64,000 nt of DNA from Artemisia argyi (taxonomy: Eukaryota; Streptophyta; Magnoliopsida; Asterales; Asteraceae), in assembly GCA_030686995.1 (NCBI GenBank), contig CM060709.1, positions 266,288,057-266,352,056 of the forward strand, written 5' to 3'. This document shows positions 13,357 through 27,100 of this stretch, one piece after another. The number at the start of each line of letters is the position of its first letter. Within the stretch, counting starts at the first letter, position 1. The position numbers were made by a program, and so were the translations under genes. A model generated the notes under the pieces. The model was not told where the DNA came from, did no database searches, and saw only the letters and a list, made by a program, of their open reading frames with translations.

Positions 13357-14153
13357 CTCCTTATCGAATGTAGCAGAGGTGAAGGGCAAGCCGGTTTGTT
13401 AGCAGGTCCTATAATCCTACATAAAAAGTTGGTTGATGTACCAAAGTACAGTTTTGGAATTTTCGCATACCATGATGCATACATCAAATTTCATAGTCCT
13501 TTATAGTTGTATTTTTTTTTTTTTAGTTATTTCACGCTCCTTATTCTCCATTTCTAGAAGCAAGAATGTGGTCAGTAGTATTTGAAGATGTGTACTTAGT
13601 TTTCATCTTTTTGTCTGTAGAAAGTAACTATTTGAGTTGGATATTAAAAAATGCTCCTGTTAACAATGTCCAATCTTTTCAGATCCGTAGAGTTTTGTTT
13701 GGCAAGACAATGGTCGTATCGCAAGTATTTTCTCAGACATCCGTCCAATCTTTTCGGATCCGTTGAGTTTTGTTTGACAAGACAATAGTCGTATTTCAAC
13801 CAAACAAAGCAATAATACATGATGTGAACCAGCAACACTCCTTTGTAAGATGTGTTTAGAACTAAAGACGCAATTGGTATAAACAAATAGCTCTAATCAA
13901 CAGATAAAGTTAGAAATAGAAATAACACAAACGGCAACCCTTGTCTTTACAAGGTGAGCACATAAACAAGAATGTTAAAGTAATTCCCTAAAAAAACAGT
14001 AAACCAAATTTATGGAAGATAAAAAGAGGCCATAATTACAAACGATTGGTTACAACTTACAAGACATCTTACCTTTCCTGTAATAGTCCAAATAACCCAC
14101 AATAATATACATTTGCACTTCTTTAAATAATCAGTTTGATAGTAAACAGTACA
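13357..14153. repeat. 3' intergenic region with a 75-bp tandem duplication
   Basis: Between convergent stops. Two diverged copies of a block starting ccaatcttttc, at about 13669-13738 and 13744-13810, share the phrase gagttttgtttg and the acaa-tagtcgtat region. The small open frames across them are repeat translations. No gene. Confidence 0.6.
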
Positions 14154-17100
14154 TCAGAACATATTTAATTCTGTAAGATCATCCATAGGTATCTCAAGTC
14201 CTGCTGAAAAATGGTCTTGTAAATCATCCGTATCGTCAAAGTTGAGCAAAGAACTCAGATCCTGTGGGCCGCCAACCCCCAGTTCATCTATTGGGTCTAA
14301 AAGTGGGTCCATAATTTCCATACCCGCCTTGGGTACTTCTTGAGTCCCGTTACCATGGGACACTGTCCGAATATCCCTTCTCGTGTCGACACTACTATAA
14401 TTAGACCCATTTAGGGAAGGCTGTACAGGGTGTATTGTTCTTGAAAATTGGTTAACGAGAGGTTGACCCGCTTTTTGTTTAGGTGATGGTTGTGTTTTCC
14501 TGTTACCACCCAGGTATGCACGTTTGCCCATGGTCCCACCAAAAACAGTGCCGACATCATCAAGCGATAATTCTTTCTTCTTACCTCTGTTTGATATTGG
14601 TCCGTTTATGGCAAAAGCCTCATCTGATACATGATACATTTTTTTTAATTATGTTAGTTGAATAAACCATCTAGAATATATGAACTTACATGAGTATGAT
14701 CATGCAAGAATAGCAAAGAAAATGAGAAGAAACCCGTGTTGGATAACATGTCAAAATAGGGTAGTTTTGTATTGGTTGAGCGGATTGAAACACTTAAATG
14801 AAATTTCAAACTTTTCCTATGAACAGTAATGGTGCCAAATATGGATTAATATACTCCGTACCATATAATTTCCATAACATTCATATTTCAGAAATAAACT
14901 ATCTGGGATATCTTATGTATTAAAAATACACTTCCGGTGACTTTTGACCGATTTCTTCTCTAAAAATACATTTTATATAAAACATAACCTGAATCGACCA
15001 ATTTATAAGTATATACTATAAACTTCCACCACTAGTTTCATGTTATGCCTAGGATAACAAGTGAGCCATCCATCACAACCATGTTTTGAAGTTTTAATAT
15101 AGATGTCAAATTCTTCAAACGCCATTGTTGTTACTTGTTAGTAAAATTGGCTAACTATATGTGTACTTTTGGTAATTAACCTCCAACTTAATTGCCAAAT
15201 AAATATAAATTCATTAAGTGACATAAAATAGCATAGAGAAATTGGCCTACCCGACGATATTCTTGAATCTGGATGAGGGTTTTGGAATCCAAAATACTTG
15301 GTAGTAGTATTAGCAACGCCAATACTAACAGAAGTTAAGGTTTCCAGTTCATTTTCCGGGGGAGCAAAAAGGATATCTCGAAGTGGAGGCATACTGAAGC
15401 AACTTACACCAGATTTTCCAAATTTCCTACATTTGGAAAGTGTCCTCCTTCCAAATGCCAGCGCTACATGCTTTGGTATCTTCTGAAGCGCACCTCTAGG
15501 ACCTTTAGTAGCCTGTAACAAAATCATTCAGTTTTTTAATAAACAGCCTGATACTTCAAAATTTTGGATTATAATTATGAGTTTATGATTCGATTAACCA
15601 AATAAATACAGCATTACAACATCCCTAAATGACCAAAACTAATGAGATATTTAACTAGCTACTAAGACAGAGGAAAGTAAGAAACTTGCCAGAAGCTTTC
15701 TGTAAGCCAGCTCCACCAATCTATCTAATGCGACCTGCTCCAGATTTCTGCATAACCAAATAATATTAAAATATTGGAGACCAATAAATTAACAGGCATA
15801 AGTTGATAACAAGATGTCCCTGTATGAAGTTCTTACCGTCCTACTAAGATGCCTCCAACACCTTTACTTATTTTCTCCAAGCATGCCTTCTTTTTATAGT
15901 TCTATATGATAAAATGTAGAAATTACAGAGCATTAATAATAGGTGATCAACGAAGCTATGTAGGTAATATGTAATGCTCAATTAAGCTTGTGCTGTAAAA
16001 TAATTTGAGAATCATGAATAAATAGATGTGAAAATGAAAACTAGGGTTCTTGTCAGATAACCTGTTGTCTAAGTTTTATCTTCAGCTGATTAATTTCTTG
16101 CTTGATTGCTTCGTCCTTGTCATCCAACTTAGGCTGTTATCCAAAGAAAGAGTCAGTATAAACAAAATAGCTTAAAAGAAAACAAGTTAATCAGTTGGAA
16201 GTCGCCTGAAGTGTATCTTTAATTAATTAATAAAATAGAATCCTACTGAAATTATACAACTTTTGGAATCATTTTTGACACACTAACAAAACATTTGAAA
16301 TTGTGGATAACAAAGATGACCTGACCCGTTATGACTCGTACAAAACCCAACCCGGTCGATCCATTCATTTGAGGTAATCACTTTTGTTAGCATCATTTTA
16401 TAACTTCTATAAACCCTAAAGTGAAGAACCAATTATTAAGGAAACTGAGCCTACCACTATATCGGGATATAGACCTATGCTGTGGAGCTCCAAAAGAAGT
16501 TTGTCGTCAAGACGCATTTGTTCATACTGATTATCATATGAAGAAATGCCAAAACCTTCCATCTGTATCACTTGTGGCCTGTTGAGTAAATTTTTTGAGA
16601 TCCCAGCCAACGGTACAGCATCACATGGAGAATCATTAATGGTAGAGTTTCCAAAAGAGTTTGTACATCCATTGCTAGAAAAAGACACTTTCACAGAATG
16701 AATACTCTGAAACACGGTTTCTTGTTCGACTTCCCTTCTAGCCCTCTTTCTAGGATCATAATTTTCGGGTTGAAATGTATCATAAGTTGAATCACAAAAA
16801 GCATCGTCGGGTGGTATATTTCCAGTATCTTCTTCAAGTTCATCATAGGTGTCTTCTATAATTAGTGCTGATAATACTCTCTGGAATAATGGGATGAATT
16901 CTTTCTTGCTTTTATCAGAATCAAGTCTCCCAGAAAAAGACTCGCTTCCCTGATGTTTCACATGCCCGTTTCTTTCCCCACATGCGTCTTGCGGAAAATT
17001 CACCTGGGACCACAAGGAAAGATAAGATTCACAATAATATGTCAAACAGCATATCAAGATTTAAGGTTAAGATTACGTACCACAACATTATTTTCACGAC

Positions 17101-20100
17101 CATGCATCCGAGGAAAGTTTTCTTCAACGTCCTGCTCTTTTAGCTGTCATCGGAAGTGATTGAGAAGTTAAAAATCAGAAATGGATATTAAGTATGTAAA
17201 ATGTGACCAATCATGTGTCAAATAATTTTAACAAGTAGCTAAAAACAGTTCCCACCTGCGAAGACAAGAAGAGCTTGTCTTTTGAACTGACAGGAGCGAA
17301 TATTGGTTCCATTTTTTTCCAGAAAGGGCTTGAGCATGCTAGATCTGGGGAAAGTAAGATATTACTACATCAGAGTTTATATAAATAATATAATTAAAAT
17401 ATAAAAATTAGGAAACTATAAATGTCCTACAGCTAGCATTTCTGGCATAGTTTGCAGCTGCCATAAGATCTTCACGATCATCATCAGATTTCCCTGAAAA
17501 ATTATATAAAAAAAATTACATATACAGAAATGAAACATAAAAACCTTAATTCTTGATTCTGATAGCAGCATACCTGTGTGTCCCGTAGACTCAGAGCCAT
17601 TGTTTTGCAGATTGCCAAGACGTGAAACCCCCTTGCGCTCCGTGAGCTTTTTCGCAGGACGGCCCATCTTGCTGGAAAACAAAGGCATCCTTTCATGAGT
17701 AAACGGAAATATAAAATATATGTTAGTTTCTTATGTAGATAAAAATCAAGACCTTCCATTCTTCTCAGAACCAGGTCTGTTACTTTTCAGTGGCTTAACC
17801 GTAGCTGCATCATCCAGCTTCTCCACGTTTAATGACAAACTTGCTCTCGCAATTAGAGGGCCTCTTCCACTACGCCCCTGTCTTTTCACACCCTCGCCAC
17901 TTTCTTCACTAAGTAAAGATTTGACTTTCATTCCAATTGCCAAAGAAGGTCCAACATTTTTACTATCATTTCCATCTACGCCAATATTTACCTTTTTGTC
18001 CTTCAATCTACTCTCACCACCAACAGATTCTTCGCTTTCAGACATCCGATGTGGAGACTGAACCGGCTCTAGTTTAGGTTTCAACGGCTTGGAAATAGGA
18101 CCATTGGTCGTCTCATCAGGTGCTAACCTAGCGCTAATATCAGAGTGTGAACAACTATCAGATGACAACGGTTTCTCTTCTTGATTTGAGACAGGAGACA
18201 CCAGATTCGATCTTCTGGTTCGAGAAATTTTTTGTGGTCTTTGACCAACCCACTGAGCCACAGAAGGAGGAGACGGACCCGGGGGCATAGCACGTTTCCG
18301 ATTGTTAACTCCACCTGTAGACGGGATTTTAGTGCCACCTGTCGCCGTCAAGTTCTCCCAGTTTTCTGGTGTTCCAGATAGTCTAGGTGTGCTAGGTAAT
18401 GAGCTAGCTGCCAGCGTGGCACCGTTACGTGGGGTCCTCGTAGCTTTCCCTTTAGTCACTTGACTGCTACTAGGAGAATAATCGTCATCACGAGTATTTG
18501 ACCTGCAAATAAAATATGGTTTAGACAGCAAATGAGGATATGCATCATATTACAAGTAAACACGTACTTATTGTTTCCTTTTGTAAGAATTCTTTCTTTA
18601 TTTGATCCAGCAGCAAGCTCTCTGATGGGGCCCTCAAGTTCATTTTTAGGAGACAGACGAACACGAGAGCCATTAGGCAAGGGCGGCCCTTCCAACTTGT
18701 TATCTAACTTGTGAGTGCTACCAATACCATTGGACGCTCCTAATCTGAAATGCAATCTAACTAACATTATGCAAAGCACAGCTTAAAATATAGTTATTTT
18801 GTAAGGTATGGACCCATTGTATAATGTATGGTATGCGCCATGTAATAGAAAGGTAACCTGTAAGGGTGGGCGTCATTTGATGGCAACCCCGGTTCACTGA
18901 CAGCCTTGCTTTGAACGGCTCTTTTCGGGTCTCCATTGCTATCTATGGGTCTTGTTAAAACAGTGCCTACTGAACGTTTTCTTTTCATTTTTTTATCCCA
19001 CCCTTCCCCACCTGCAGGCAACCTTTGAATTTTGTCTTCTAACATATCAGATTCTCCGCCACTGTCCTTAAGAACTTCTCTATCTTTAGCCATTGTCACG
19101 GGCTGCCGTCTTAAACCATTACTCCTTAAATCCGCCTAGTATAAATTTGGAAAAAACAAACATTTTATGAGCTTCACTAAACACCAAATTCGCGTGCATA
19201 GCAACAACACAATTAACTTGATGCTGTATCGCCAACAGCAATCACCTGTAAGCGATTTCATATAAAAAAAAAGTTTCAAAATCATATTAGAAGCAAACCC
19301 TTGTTTCTGCAACTGATGTGCGAACACGTTTGTTCAAAAGGACATTCTTAGGACGATCTTCTACTCTTTGATTTACAAGTTCTGTGGGGTTTCTGTAAAT
19401 TTGAGTTCCAGTCTTCGAGTTTAAAGCACCTGCTTGATCACTATTCATTATCTCGCTCCTCTGCGGTTTCTTTGAGATTACACCGTCACAATACTTATCC
19501 AACTTATGCAAGTTTTCGTCCAATTTACTTGCTCTACCCCTGTTATAAAATCACATCATAGAACATTAACCAATGATCAAACAGTTATACTGTCATAACT
19601 GTCACATACACTCAGCAGGGGAATTAATCATATACGAGGGTGATTGTTTAAGCTTATTTATGGGCTTATAAGCTAATCTGTTTTCGGCTTATTTGGATAC
19701 TTCAGGGCATATATAAGCTTGTTAACCTTATACAAGCCCATATGTCCCTAAATAAGCCAAAAATGGAGCTTATGAGACATAAGCCGAAAACAAATAAGCT
19801 CATAAGCCCATAAATAAGCTTAAACAGACACCCATTTTGAAGGGAACGTAATCAGTAGCACAGGGGTACATTCAACTTAAATAACGTTTCCATAAGCAAG
19901 AAAAGTTATACCTAGCTGTGTTACACGTATCCACGACACTCGACCTCAAACGCTTCAAATCCTCCGCAACAGCCACGGGAGGCGAAGAATCATCATCATC
20001 ATCACTCTTACTTCCAACAATCAACCCCATCACTCTCTTAAACTCACCCGACCTATCAATCTTCCTATCACCAATCGTAAACGGGTCTAACGACAAACAC

Positions 20101-20243
20101 TGCACTAAACTCCCACTTCTAAAGCTTGCAGACCTATCCAAATGACTACTACTACTACTACTCCCTCCTCCTCCTCTCTTCGCATTCGTATACGCCTCCG
20201 AAGAACTCGCGGAAGTCGACTCGAATCTCGCACTCGCAGCCAT
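14154..20243 (-). CDS. Plant-specific nuclear protein, At2g19390/At4g29790 family
   Basis: Fifteen coding exons (minus): 20243-19912, 19539-19299, 19135-18858, 18744-18568, 18502-17753, 17671-17574, 17493-17431, 17344-17256, 17143-17081, 17003-16455, 16133-16062, 15901-15837, 15747-15690, 15512-15251, 14623-14154. They join without a frame break to give 1188 residues, close to the Arabidopsis relatives (about 1200). No catalytic domain is seen. The protein is Ser/Lys/Arg-rich, with basic patches such as KKMKRKRS and KKPQR, the conserved block LNKRVRTSVAETR, a short helical KQEINQLKIKLRQQ segment (likely coiled coil), and the acidic C-terminus IPMDDLTELNMF. From memory the Arabidopsis family was described as plant-specific SAGA histone-acetyltransferase subunits (SCS); treat that as unverified. 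The intron after exon 13 uses a GC donor. Intron 1 holds a MITE. A 5' UTR intron is possible (donor-like ccaccatcag|gtatc near 20468). Confidence 0.85.
15513..15689 (-). other. GC-AG intron
   Basis: Exon 13 of the nuclear-protein gene must end at 15690 to keep frame with the next exon (acceptor ttacag|GCTACT at 15512). The bases after it are gcaagt, the known consensus for GC donors. Using the GT four bases further on shifts the frame into a stop. All other donors in this gene are GT. Confidence 0.8.
19638..19833. mobile_element. MITE in intron 1 (TIR gggtg.tTGTTTAAGCTTA)
   Basis: A 196-bp inverted-repeat element: the left end gggtgattgtttaagcttat pairs with the right end ataagcttaaacagacaccc, and pairing runs inward through 'tatgggcttataagct' for about 40 bases. 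The right end matches those at 23728 and 54262, so this is a local family. No clear target duplication. The family resembles hAT-type MITEs, which is inference. Confidence 0.7.
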
Positions 20244-20683
20244 ATCTCATATCATTACATATCACACACCACCATATAACTAACTTAACTAACTTAACAA
20301 CCTTAACAAACTTAACAACCTTAACAAAAAGCACAAAAATAAATAAAAATATTAAATTATTTGTAGATATATATATAATTGAAGTGCATTTTAGAAATGA
20401 AATGAATTGTGACCTAGTTAACGGTGGGATGAATGAAATGTGAAATTGAATTGGGGGAAATGATACCTGATGGTGGAATTGGGCGGTGGTTTGATGGTGA
20501 GAGATGACGGTGGATGATGGTTGTTGGTGGTGGTGGTTTTTTACCGTTTGTGGGGGTTACGACGCGTTGAATTGGCGTTGATTGGAGAGGGCTGGGCTTG
20601 TTATTTTGGTGATGTATGCTGTGGTGGGACGGGCCGTCAGTGTTAATAACTTGGGCTAATTTATTAAATGCTTATTTGTTAAG
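20244..20683 (-). promoter_or_regulatory. Upstream region of the nuclear-protein gene
   Basis: 5' leader and promoter region. It has simple runs of 'aacttaacaaccttaac' (about 20280-20330), then a G/T-rich block (20455-20640) that may contain a noncoding first exon. No exact promoter motif is assigned. Confidence 0.35.
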
Positions 20684-21186
20684 GGTGAGGTGTTCATTCA
20701 TTCGGTTATCAGGTTATCGGTTTATTTGATTTGTTAGTTCGGTTAAAAATAGTTTTTGGGTCAAACTGAAAATTGAACCGAACTGAATTTAAATTTGATT
20801 CAACCGAACGGAAAACTGAAACGAATAATCGAAAATCGAATCGAATAACCCGAATTACATAATTTTAATTATTTTTCATTTAGTTATATATATTTTTAGC
20901 ATAAATTTTTTTTTCAAGCTTAAATAATGTATATTTATACTAAGAGAGAGTTTTAGTGATTTTTATTTTCATATAAATACATAGAAAAAATATATATTTA
21001 TATGAATTCGGTTTTCGATTTTCGTTGCCAAAACCATATCAAAAGTCCAAACCGAGAACCGAATATTTAGTTCAGTTCAATTCGATTTTGACCAATTCGG
21101 TTCAGTTACGAATTCGGTTCAACTTTCGGTTCGGTTCGGTTTGGTTTTTGGTTACTATAGATATTACCCGAACACACCTATTTAAG
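20684..21186. mobile_element. Degenerate MITE rich in 'aaccgaac' phrases
   Basis: Left end agggtgaggtgttcattc pairs roughly with right end ccgaacacacctatt. The interior is full of 'ttcggtt' and 'aaccgaa' in opposite orientation on the two halves, so it can fold. Open frames across it are translations of this repeat. Confidence 0.45.
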
Positions 21187-21307
21187 AGTGTTGTTACCTG
21201 CATCACCACCGCTAACTTAACTCAACATCATCTTTTGGTCTATCACCAAGTTTAACATCCAACACTTGTATTAGTGGGTGGCGACCTGCCAAATACCCTA
21301 ACTAATA

Positions 21308-21562
21308 CTCCCTCCGTCCTAAAATAAGTATCCAGGTTGACTTTTTAGAATCAAACTAGTTCAACTTTAACCATATATATATTTTTTGTGTTATATAATA
21401 CTTTATGAAAAATTATACCAATAAAAAATACACTTAAAACTTAATCCATTCATATATTTTGCATCAAGTATTATATAACACCTGCAAAAATATATATGGT
21501 CAAAGTTGAACCAGTTTCACTCTGAAAAGTCAAACTTGACACTTATTTTGAGATGAATGTAG
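21308..21562. mobile_element. Stowaway-like MITE
   Basis: A 255-bp element with ends ctccctccgtcctaaaataa and acttattttgagatgaatgtag, flanked by TA (21306-21307, 21563-21564). The left end is the classic Stowaway terminus. Internal inverted blocks ('aactttaaccatatata' with 'tatatatggtcaaagtt') match those in the element at 732-985. Confidence 0.85.
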
Positions 21563-21564
21563 TA

Positions 21565-23384
21565 TGATATTTATGTTATTTTAAAGTCAACACGTAGCGT
21601 GTAAGGATAATGTCATAAGCTCAATTTTTTAGCTTGTGAGTTTGTTCATAAACTCAAGTGGCTGAGTTTATAAGCTAAAAATTAGGTTTATCAAGCTTGT
21701 AAATAGCTAATAAGTATGTTAGATTAGCTTAGCAAAACATCTTTTTAGTTTAAATTTTTTTCATTTTGCCTATAAGTGATTTAAAATTTTAAGATTAAAG
21801 TCATATGTTTTACTTTTTAGGTTTATAAATTTCGGTTTATGCATTTAACTATTTATAAAGTCACAAGCCGTAAAAACTAAGAACATTAGCTTTTCAAAAT
21901 ATGCATAACATAAATTAATCATTGACAGATGGTCTTTTTTATTTTTTGTAAGTGTGTGAGTGATCGTGTAATTTATATGTGTTTGTCAAACAAACCAGCA
22001 CTCAAGATTCAAACCCACAGTAGTCACGAAGGTTCGTTTGTTTTGTGGGTGTAGGTCGAGTTTTGGGTTTGAAAAGAGAAATCAAATGTTTGGTTAAGTT
22101 TTGAGAGTTAGGATTTAAATATTTAATCAAAACATAAGGGTTTATAAAAGAAAGTGGAGAAGTCAGGTTTTGAAAAAATTTGTGGGTTATTTATGTTTCA
22201 TGTCTTTCTTTTTTCTCATTTAATTTCCTATTTTTTTTTTAAATAATAATGTTAGTTATAATTTGAATATAAAAAATAATAAATAAATATAATTTCTCTC
22301 TTCTAAATCTACATCAAATCCAAATCTTATATAATTTCAAATCCGATTCCAACCCCTTTATAAAACAAACGCACATTTAGTAATCTTGATTATGTTGGCG
22401 AACCTCTTGGCTTTTGTGCATTTGTGGGATTTATGGGATTGATGGGGTGTTTTTATTAATTATTTGATTTGTGAGTATATGTGTAAGATATTTTGTAAGA
22501 TATATTTGTATAAAGTGAATGTTTTAATAAAATGTTATAAGAGTAGTAAACCACTATGAGTAAAAGGTGAAAAGAAGATGAAAAATGAATGGAGAGACAA
22601 AATTAAAGTGACATTGATATAGGGTGTGTTTGGTAAAAATAGCAGTGAGCAATAGCTACAGTTTACAGCTCACCGCTCACAGTTTTTTAAAGAAAAATTA
22701 AAAATGTTAGTTTTTCTAAAAAATTAGCAAAGGTCATCACTATTTTATCAAACAACTACTAAAAATCAAAAAACTCGTTACTCATCAACAAAAAAAACTT
22801 AAAAAAGGAAACACAATCAACAAATAAACAATGATTTTATGTAGGGTATCCTAATCACCTAAAACATTGGGATTGTAAGAAGGTACACGGAGACACGGGT
22901 TCAACACTCCAATAAATGACCCCGCGGCACACGTAACATGCTGTTAGTGGCACTCTGTCATACACAAACGAATCCAACCCAATAAAAGAAAACAAATAAA
23001 GTTGCACCTTTAAAGTCCCAAAAAATCGAATATCTTTTTTATTTATTCCTAGGGCGGGAGATAAATAGAAGAATCATTGGTACCAAAATCACAACCCCAA
23101 TTATTTCTTCGTTTGTCTTGGTACGCTCAATCAACCTCATTTTTATAACCTTTTTTTTGCCTTTTTTTTGAGATCTTGTGCACATGCAAAACATCATTGT
23201 TTATGGTTTTTTTTTTAATATTCTCAACCCTGTTTGTTTCATTAATTGTGTTGTTTTATGTTTGTGATTCCTGTGATTATGTTATTTTGATTTGTTAGTT
23301 TTAATGATAAATTTGGGTGTATTTCTGCAGTTTAATGGTGATCATCACCTTTTTGGTTACCAATAGTTTTAGTATGTTTGTGTT
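21565..23384. other. Intergenic region upstream of the AAPT locus
   Basis: AT-rich, with no supported gene. A half-MITE-like phrase gggtgtgtttggtaaaaa occurs at 22622. Possible AAPT leader sequence near 23050-23120 ends in cttg|gtacgc, which could be a 5' UTR donor, but this is speculative. Confidence 0.35.
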
Positions 23385-23728
23385 TGGGAGTGCTTATTAT
23401 AAACTGCTTATTGCTTTCTGATACATAGATAAGCAGTTTAGATGGTATTTGGTATTGCTTATTAAAAACTGCTTAACATAAGCCACACTTTTGTGGCTTA
23501 TTTTGACACTTATGGGCTTATATAACATTCAATGTTATATAAGCCCATAAGTGTCAAAATAAGCCACAAAAGTGTGGCTTATGTTATATAAGCAGTTTAG
23601 ATGGTATTGCTTATATAACATAGATAAGCAGTTTAGATGGTATTTGGTATTGCTTATTAAAAACTGCTTAACATAAGCCGAACACATATAAGCTAATAAA
23701 CCGTATAAAAGCTTAAACAAACACCCCC
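23385..23728. mobile_element. Nested MITE with a perfect 113-bp palindrome
   Basis: The right end (aaaagcttaaacaaacacccc) matches the MITE family at 19638-19833. Inside, 23474-23529 and 23531-23586 are exact reverse complements (56-nt arms around one base at 23530). A direct repeat beginning ataagcagtttagatggt occurs at about 23430 and again at 23626, with its following 50 bases. The left end is unclear. It lies in the likely 5' region of AAPT. Confidence 0.7.
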
Positions 23729-23754
23729 ATAGACAAGTGGTTTCAAGGGTGATT

Positions 23755-23793
<39 letters not shown>

Positions 23794-24140
23794 AAAATGC
23801 TTGGATGGTTATTTACTTGTGATTAATCTAAAGAAAACAATAAGCAGATAATCAGTTTTAATGAGCAATCCCAAACACCCTCGTATATCTCTGTTTTATG
23901 CTCCAGTTGTTGCGATTTCTTCCTGAAAATTAATTTTTAGCTGCTGTTTACGGAAATAATATATCATGGAAAACGTTAGAGGGTTTAACTTTTTGCTGTT
24001 TTGATAATAATTTGTATGACATAAACTCAAAATATTTGTGCTAATGTTGTAAATTTGTAATGCTGGCTTTTTCGGATAAGTCACTTAACTATGTTATTTA
24101 ATAATGTGCAGGTAGTAAAAGCTAAAAAGTAGTGTACGAA

Positions 24141-27100
24141 ATGGGTTACATAGGTAGTCATGGAATTAAAGCACTGAATAATTACAAGTACAGTGGAGTT
24201 GATCACTCTTATGTTGCAAAATATGTCCTGCAACCTTTTTGGGCTAAATTTGTTACATTCTTCCCTCTCTGGATGCCGTAAGTACCACTCTACTTTGCTT
24301 ATTTTTCCACATGGAAAATGTGTTGATGATTTAAGTCGCTTTCTGTAGTCACTAATCACTTGTATTATATTTTTCTTGCATGTCGTGGACGCCGCAGGCC
24401 TAATATGGTAAACACACCTTTTCAACCATTTTAAGTCCCTTGTTACATGGTTTTAAAGGTGTTTCTATCTATTTATTTGCTACTTACCGTATGTTTGCCT
24501 TTTCAGATTACACTCATGGGATTCATGTTCTTGTCGCTCTCTGCAGTGCTTGGTTATGTGAGTGCACAAGCCGGATAATTTTATGCATATTGTTTTCTTT
24601 TTTTGGTTGCATTTCTCACTATTTTTTGTTCTATGTGCGGGGACTTTATTTAGATATATTCACCTCATTTGGATACAGCACCACCAAGATGGGTTAATTT
24701 TGCTCATGGGCTACTTCTCTTCTTGTACCAGGTTTGTTTTTATCTACCTAAACTGTTATCCCGTCGTTGTGTTCCCATTCTCACATTTGTGCCTTTGCAA
24801 CTCAAACTGCATACTTTTTCTTGGATTTCTATGAAAATAATTAAATATACATGCTTGCCAGTTTCAGTTCATTACTTTGCACTATGAAAGTTCCAGCTAC
24901 CTAGTTATCTGGTGTTTTATTAGGTCACTAGTATATCAAAAATATGTTTTTGTTATCAGTGTATTGTTTGAAAGTTTTTAGGTAAAAAGTCACAATCACA
25001 GAAGCATGATTAACAGCTTTTTGCAGTTAGTTATGCTTGCTTAGATGGTTGAGTACTTGAGTAGAGAATTTAGTCCAAGATGCGAAAATAATGTTTTTTC
25101 TCTATTCAGCTAAATGTCTACATTGACACTTGATTTGATATGTTAATAGTTTAATCGCCTTCATGTTTGACTCATATTCAGAAAAAAACTCAGAACACAA
25201 ATCATACAGCAGATTCTGTTGGTTCACCATTGTTATATTATATTTTTATTTTGAAACTTAACTTCATATATCCGTTCATTTATTTACTTTCAACACTCTT
25301 GATGTTTATATAGACCTTTGATGCTGTTGATGGAAAACAAGCTAGGAGAACAAATTCATCTAGTCCATTAGGAGAACTTTTCGATCACGGTAAATTACGA
25401 ATTTCCATTATTTCCATTGCCTTACCCAGTGATCTTTCTTTGCTCTTCGGCTTACTAAATGGTGTGAATTGGTGGCTTTTTCTGATGTGACAGGATGTGA
25501 TGCACTTGCCTGTGCGGTATGTCTTCTATATGTTTAATTTAGTTATACCTGATGCTCCCAGAGGCTCTTTTTTCACATTTTTTTCTTTCTATAGTTGGAG
25601 GCCTTGGCCTTTGCGAGCACTGCCATGTGTGGAAGAAATGCATTTTGGTTTTGGGTGATTTCGGCTGTTCCATTTTACTTTGCAACTTGGGAACAGTAAG
25701 TATTGCAAATAGTCCTTTTTTCTATATCATACAGTATGATATATAATTACTAATCCTTCAAATTTTGTGCATGTTGCAGCTATTTCACCAACACCTTAAT
25801 CCTTCCAGCAGTAAATGGACCAACAGAGGGTTTGATGCTGATATATGTGGCACATATCTTTACATCTATAGTCGGTATGTTACTTAAAAGATTCAACATA
25901 TGCTTTTTGTTCTTTGTAACAAAATAATATACTTAGATGATCACTATTTATAATCATAAGTGGTTACATATAATTTCAGGTTCAGAGTGGTGGGCCCAGG
26001 ATTTTGGGACGTCTATTCCCCTGCTCAGTTGGGTACCAATTATAAATGGTAAGATATGTAACTTTGTGTATATTATGGATGAAGTATATTTTTTTACTGG
26101 CTTTTGATTCGATTGATTTATTGTATTCAGGAATCCCTACTTCTGGAGCCGTTTTGCTGTTTATGATTCTTTTTGCTGTTATACCTACCCTGACATCCAA
26201 GTGAGCAAATCTCTTTTCATCGTAAAAAAAGCTTCACTATTTCTTTACCTGAGTTGGTAAATAATGTTAACTTAATTCGATTCTTATATTTCTTGCTCAC
26301 AGTGTACAGAATGTTTATTAGGTTGTACAGTCGAGAAAAGGAAGCATGCTAAAAGCCTTGGCCATGGTAAACAATTGTTATATTATTATTTTGTGCAGTC
26401 TACTGTTTTGTTGATCCTTAAGAAGGCTTATTGGTTGCTTTGTTATCTTGTCTTCCCAGCTTATTCCTTTCTGCGTTCTTTTGGGAGTAGTTATTCTCTG
26501 GTATGCATCCTCTCTATATTATCTCCCGCTAAAATTACAACAAAATCCATTTTAGATGTCCCATGCAAAGTGCAACTTGTATAATAGACTAAAATCAAAT
26601 AGTTTCCCAGTGTCATCATAACAAACAATTGATGGTACTAATCTATTTGCACAAGATTCCTCAATTATATTATTATCATGAAGGGTAATCGAGACATTCC
26701 AGTACTTTTCCTTTAAAATTCTCCGACAATTTTTTCAGGGATTTGATGTCTCCATCTGATTTAATGGGAAACTACCCACATATGGTTGTGATGGGAACTG
26801 GACTAGCATTTGGATTCCTCGTGGTAAGATTAAGTTATCGATACTGTTTCCTGATGTGTGAAAACTGGCAATCTCATATTGGTATTTTTGTTTGGCAGGG
26901 AAGGATGATATTATCCCACTTGTGTGATGAGCCTAAGGGATTGAAAACCAGTATGTGTGTGGTAAGATTTATAGTAACAGCCAAATTAGATAGTTCACTC
27001 ATACATGCCTGCAATATTTGTTAATAACCGATTTTCTTGCTTAACTGCAGTCCTTATTTTATCTCCCTCTTGCAATTGCAAATACACTCACTGCTCGGTT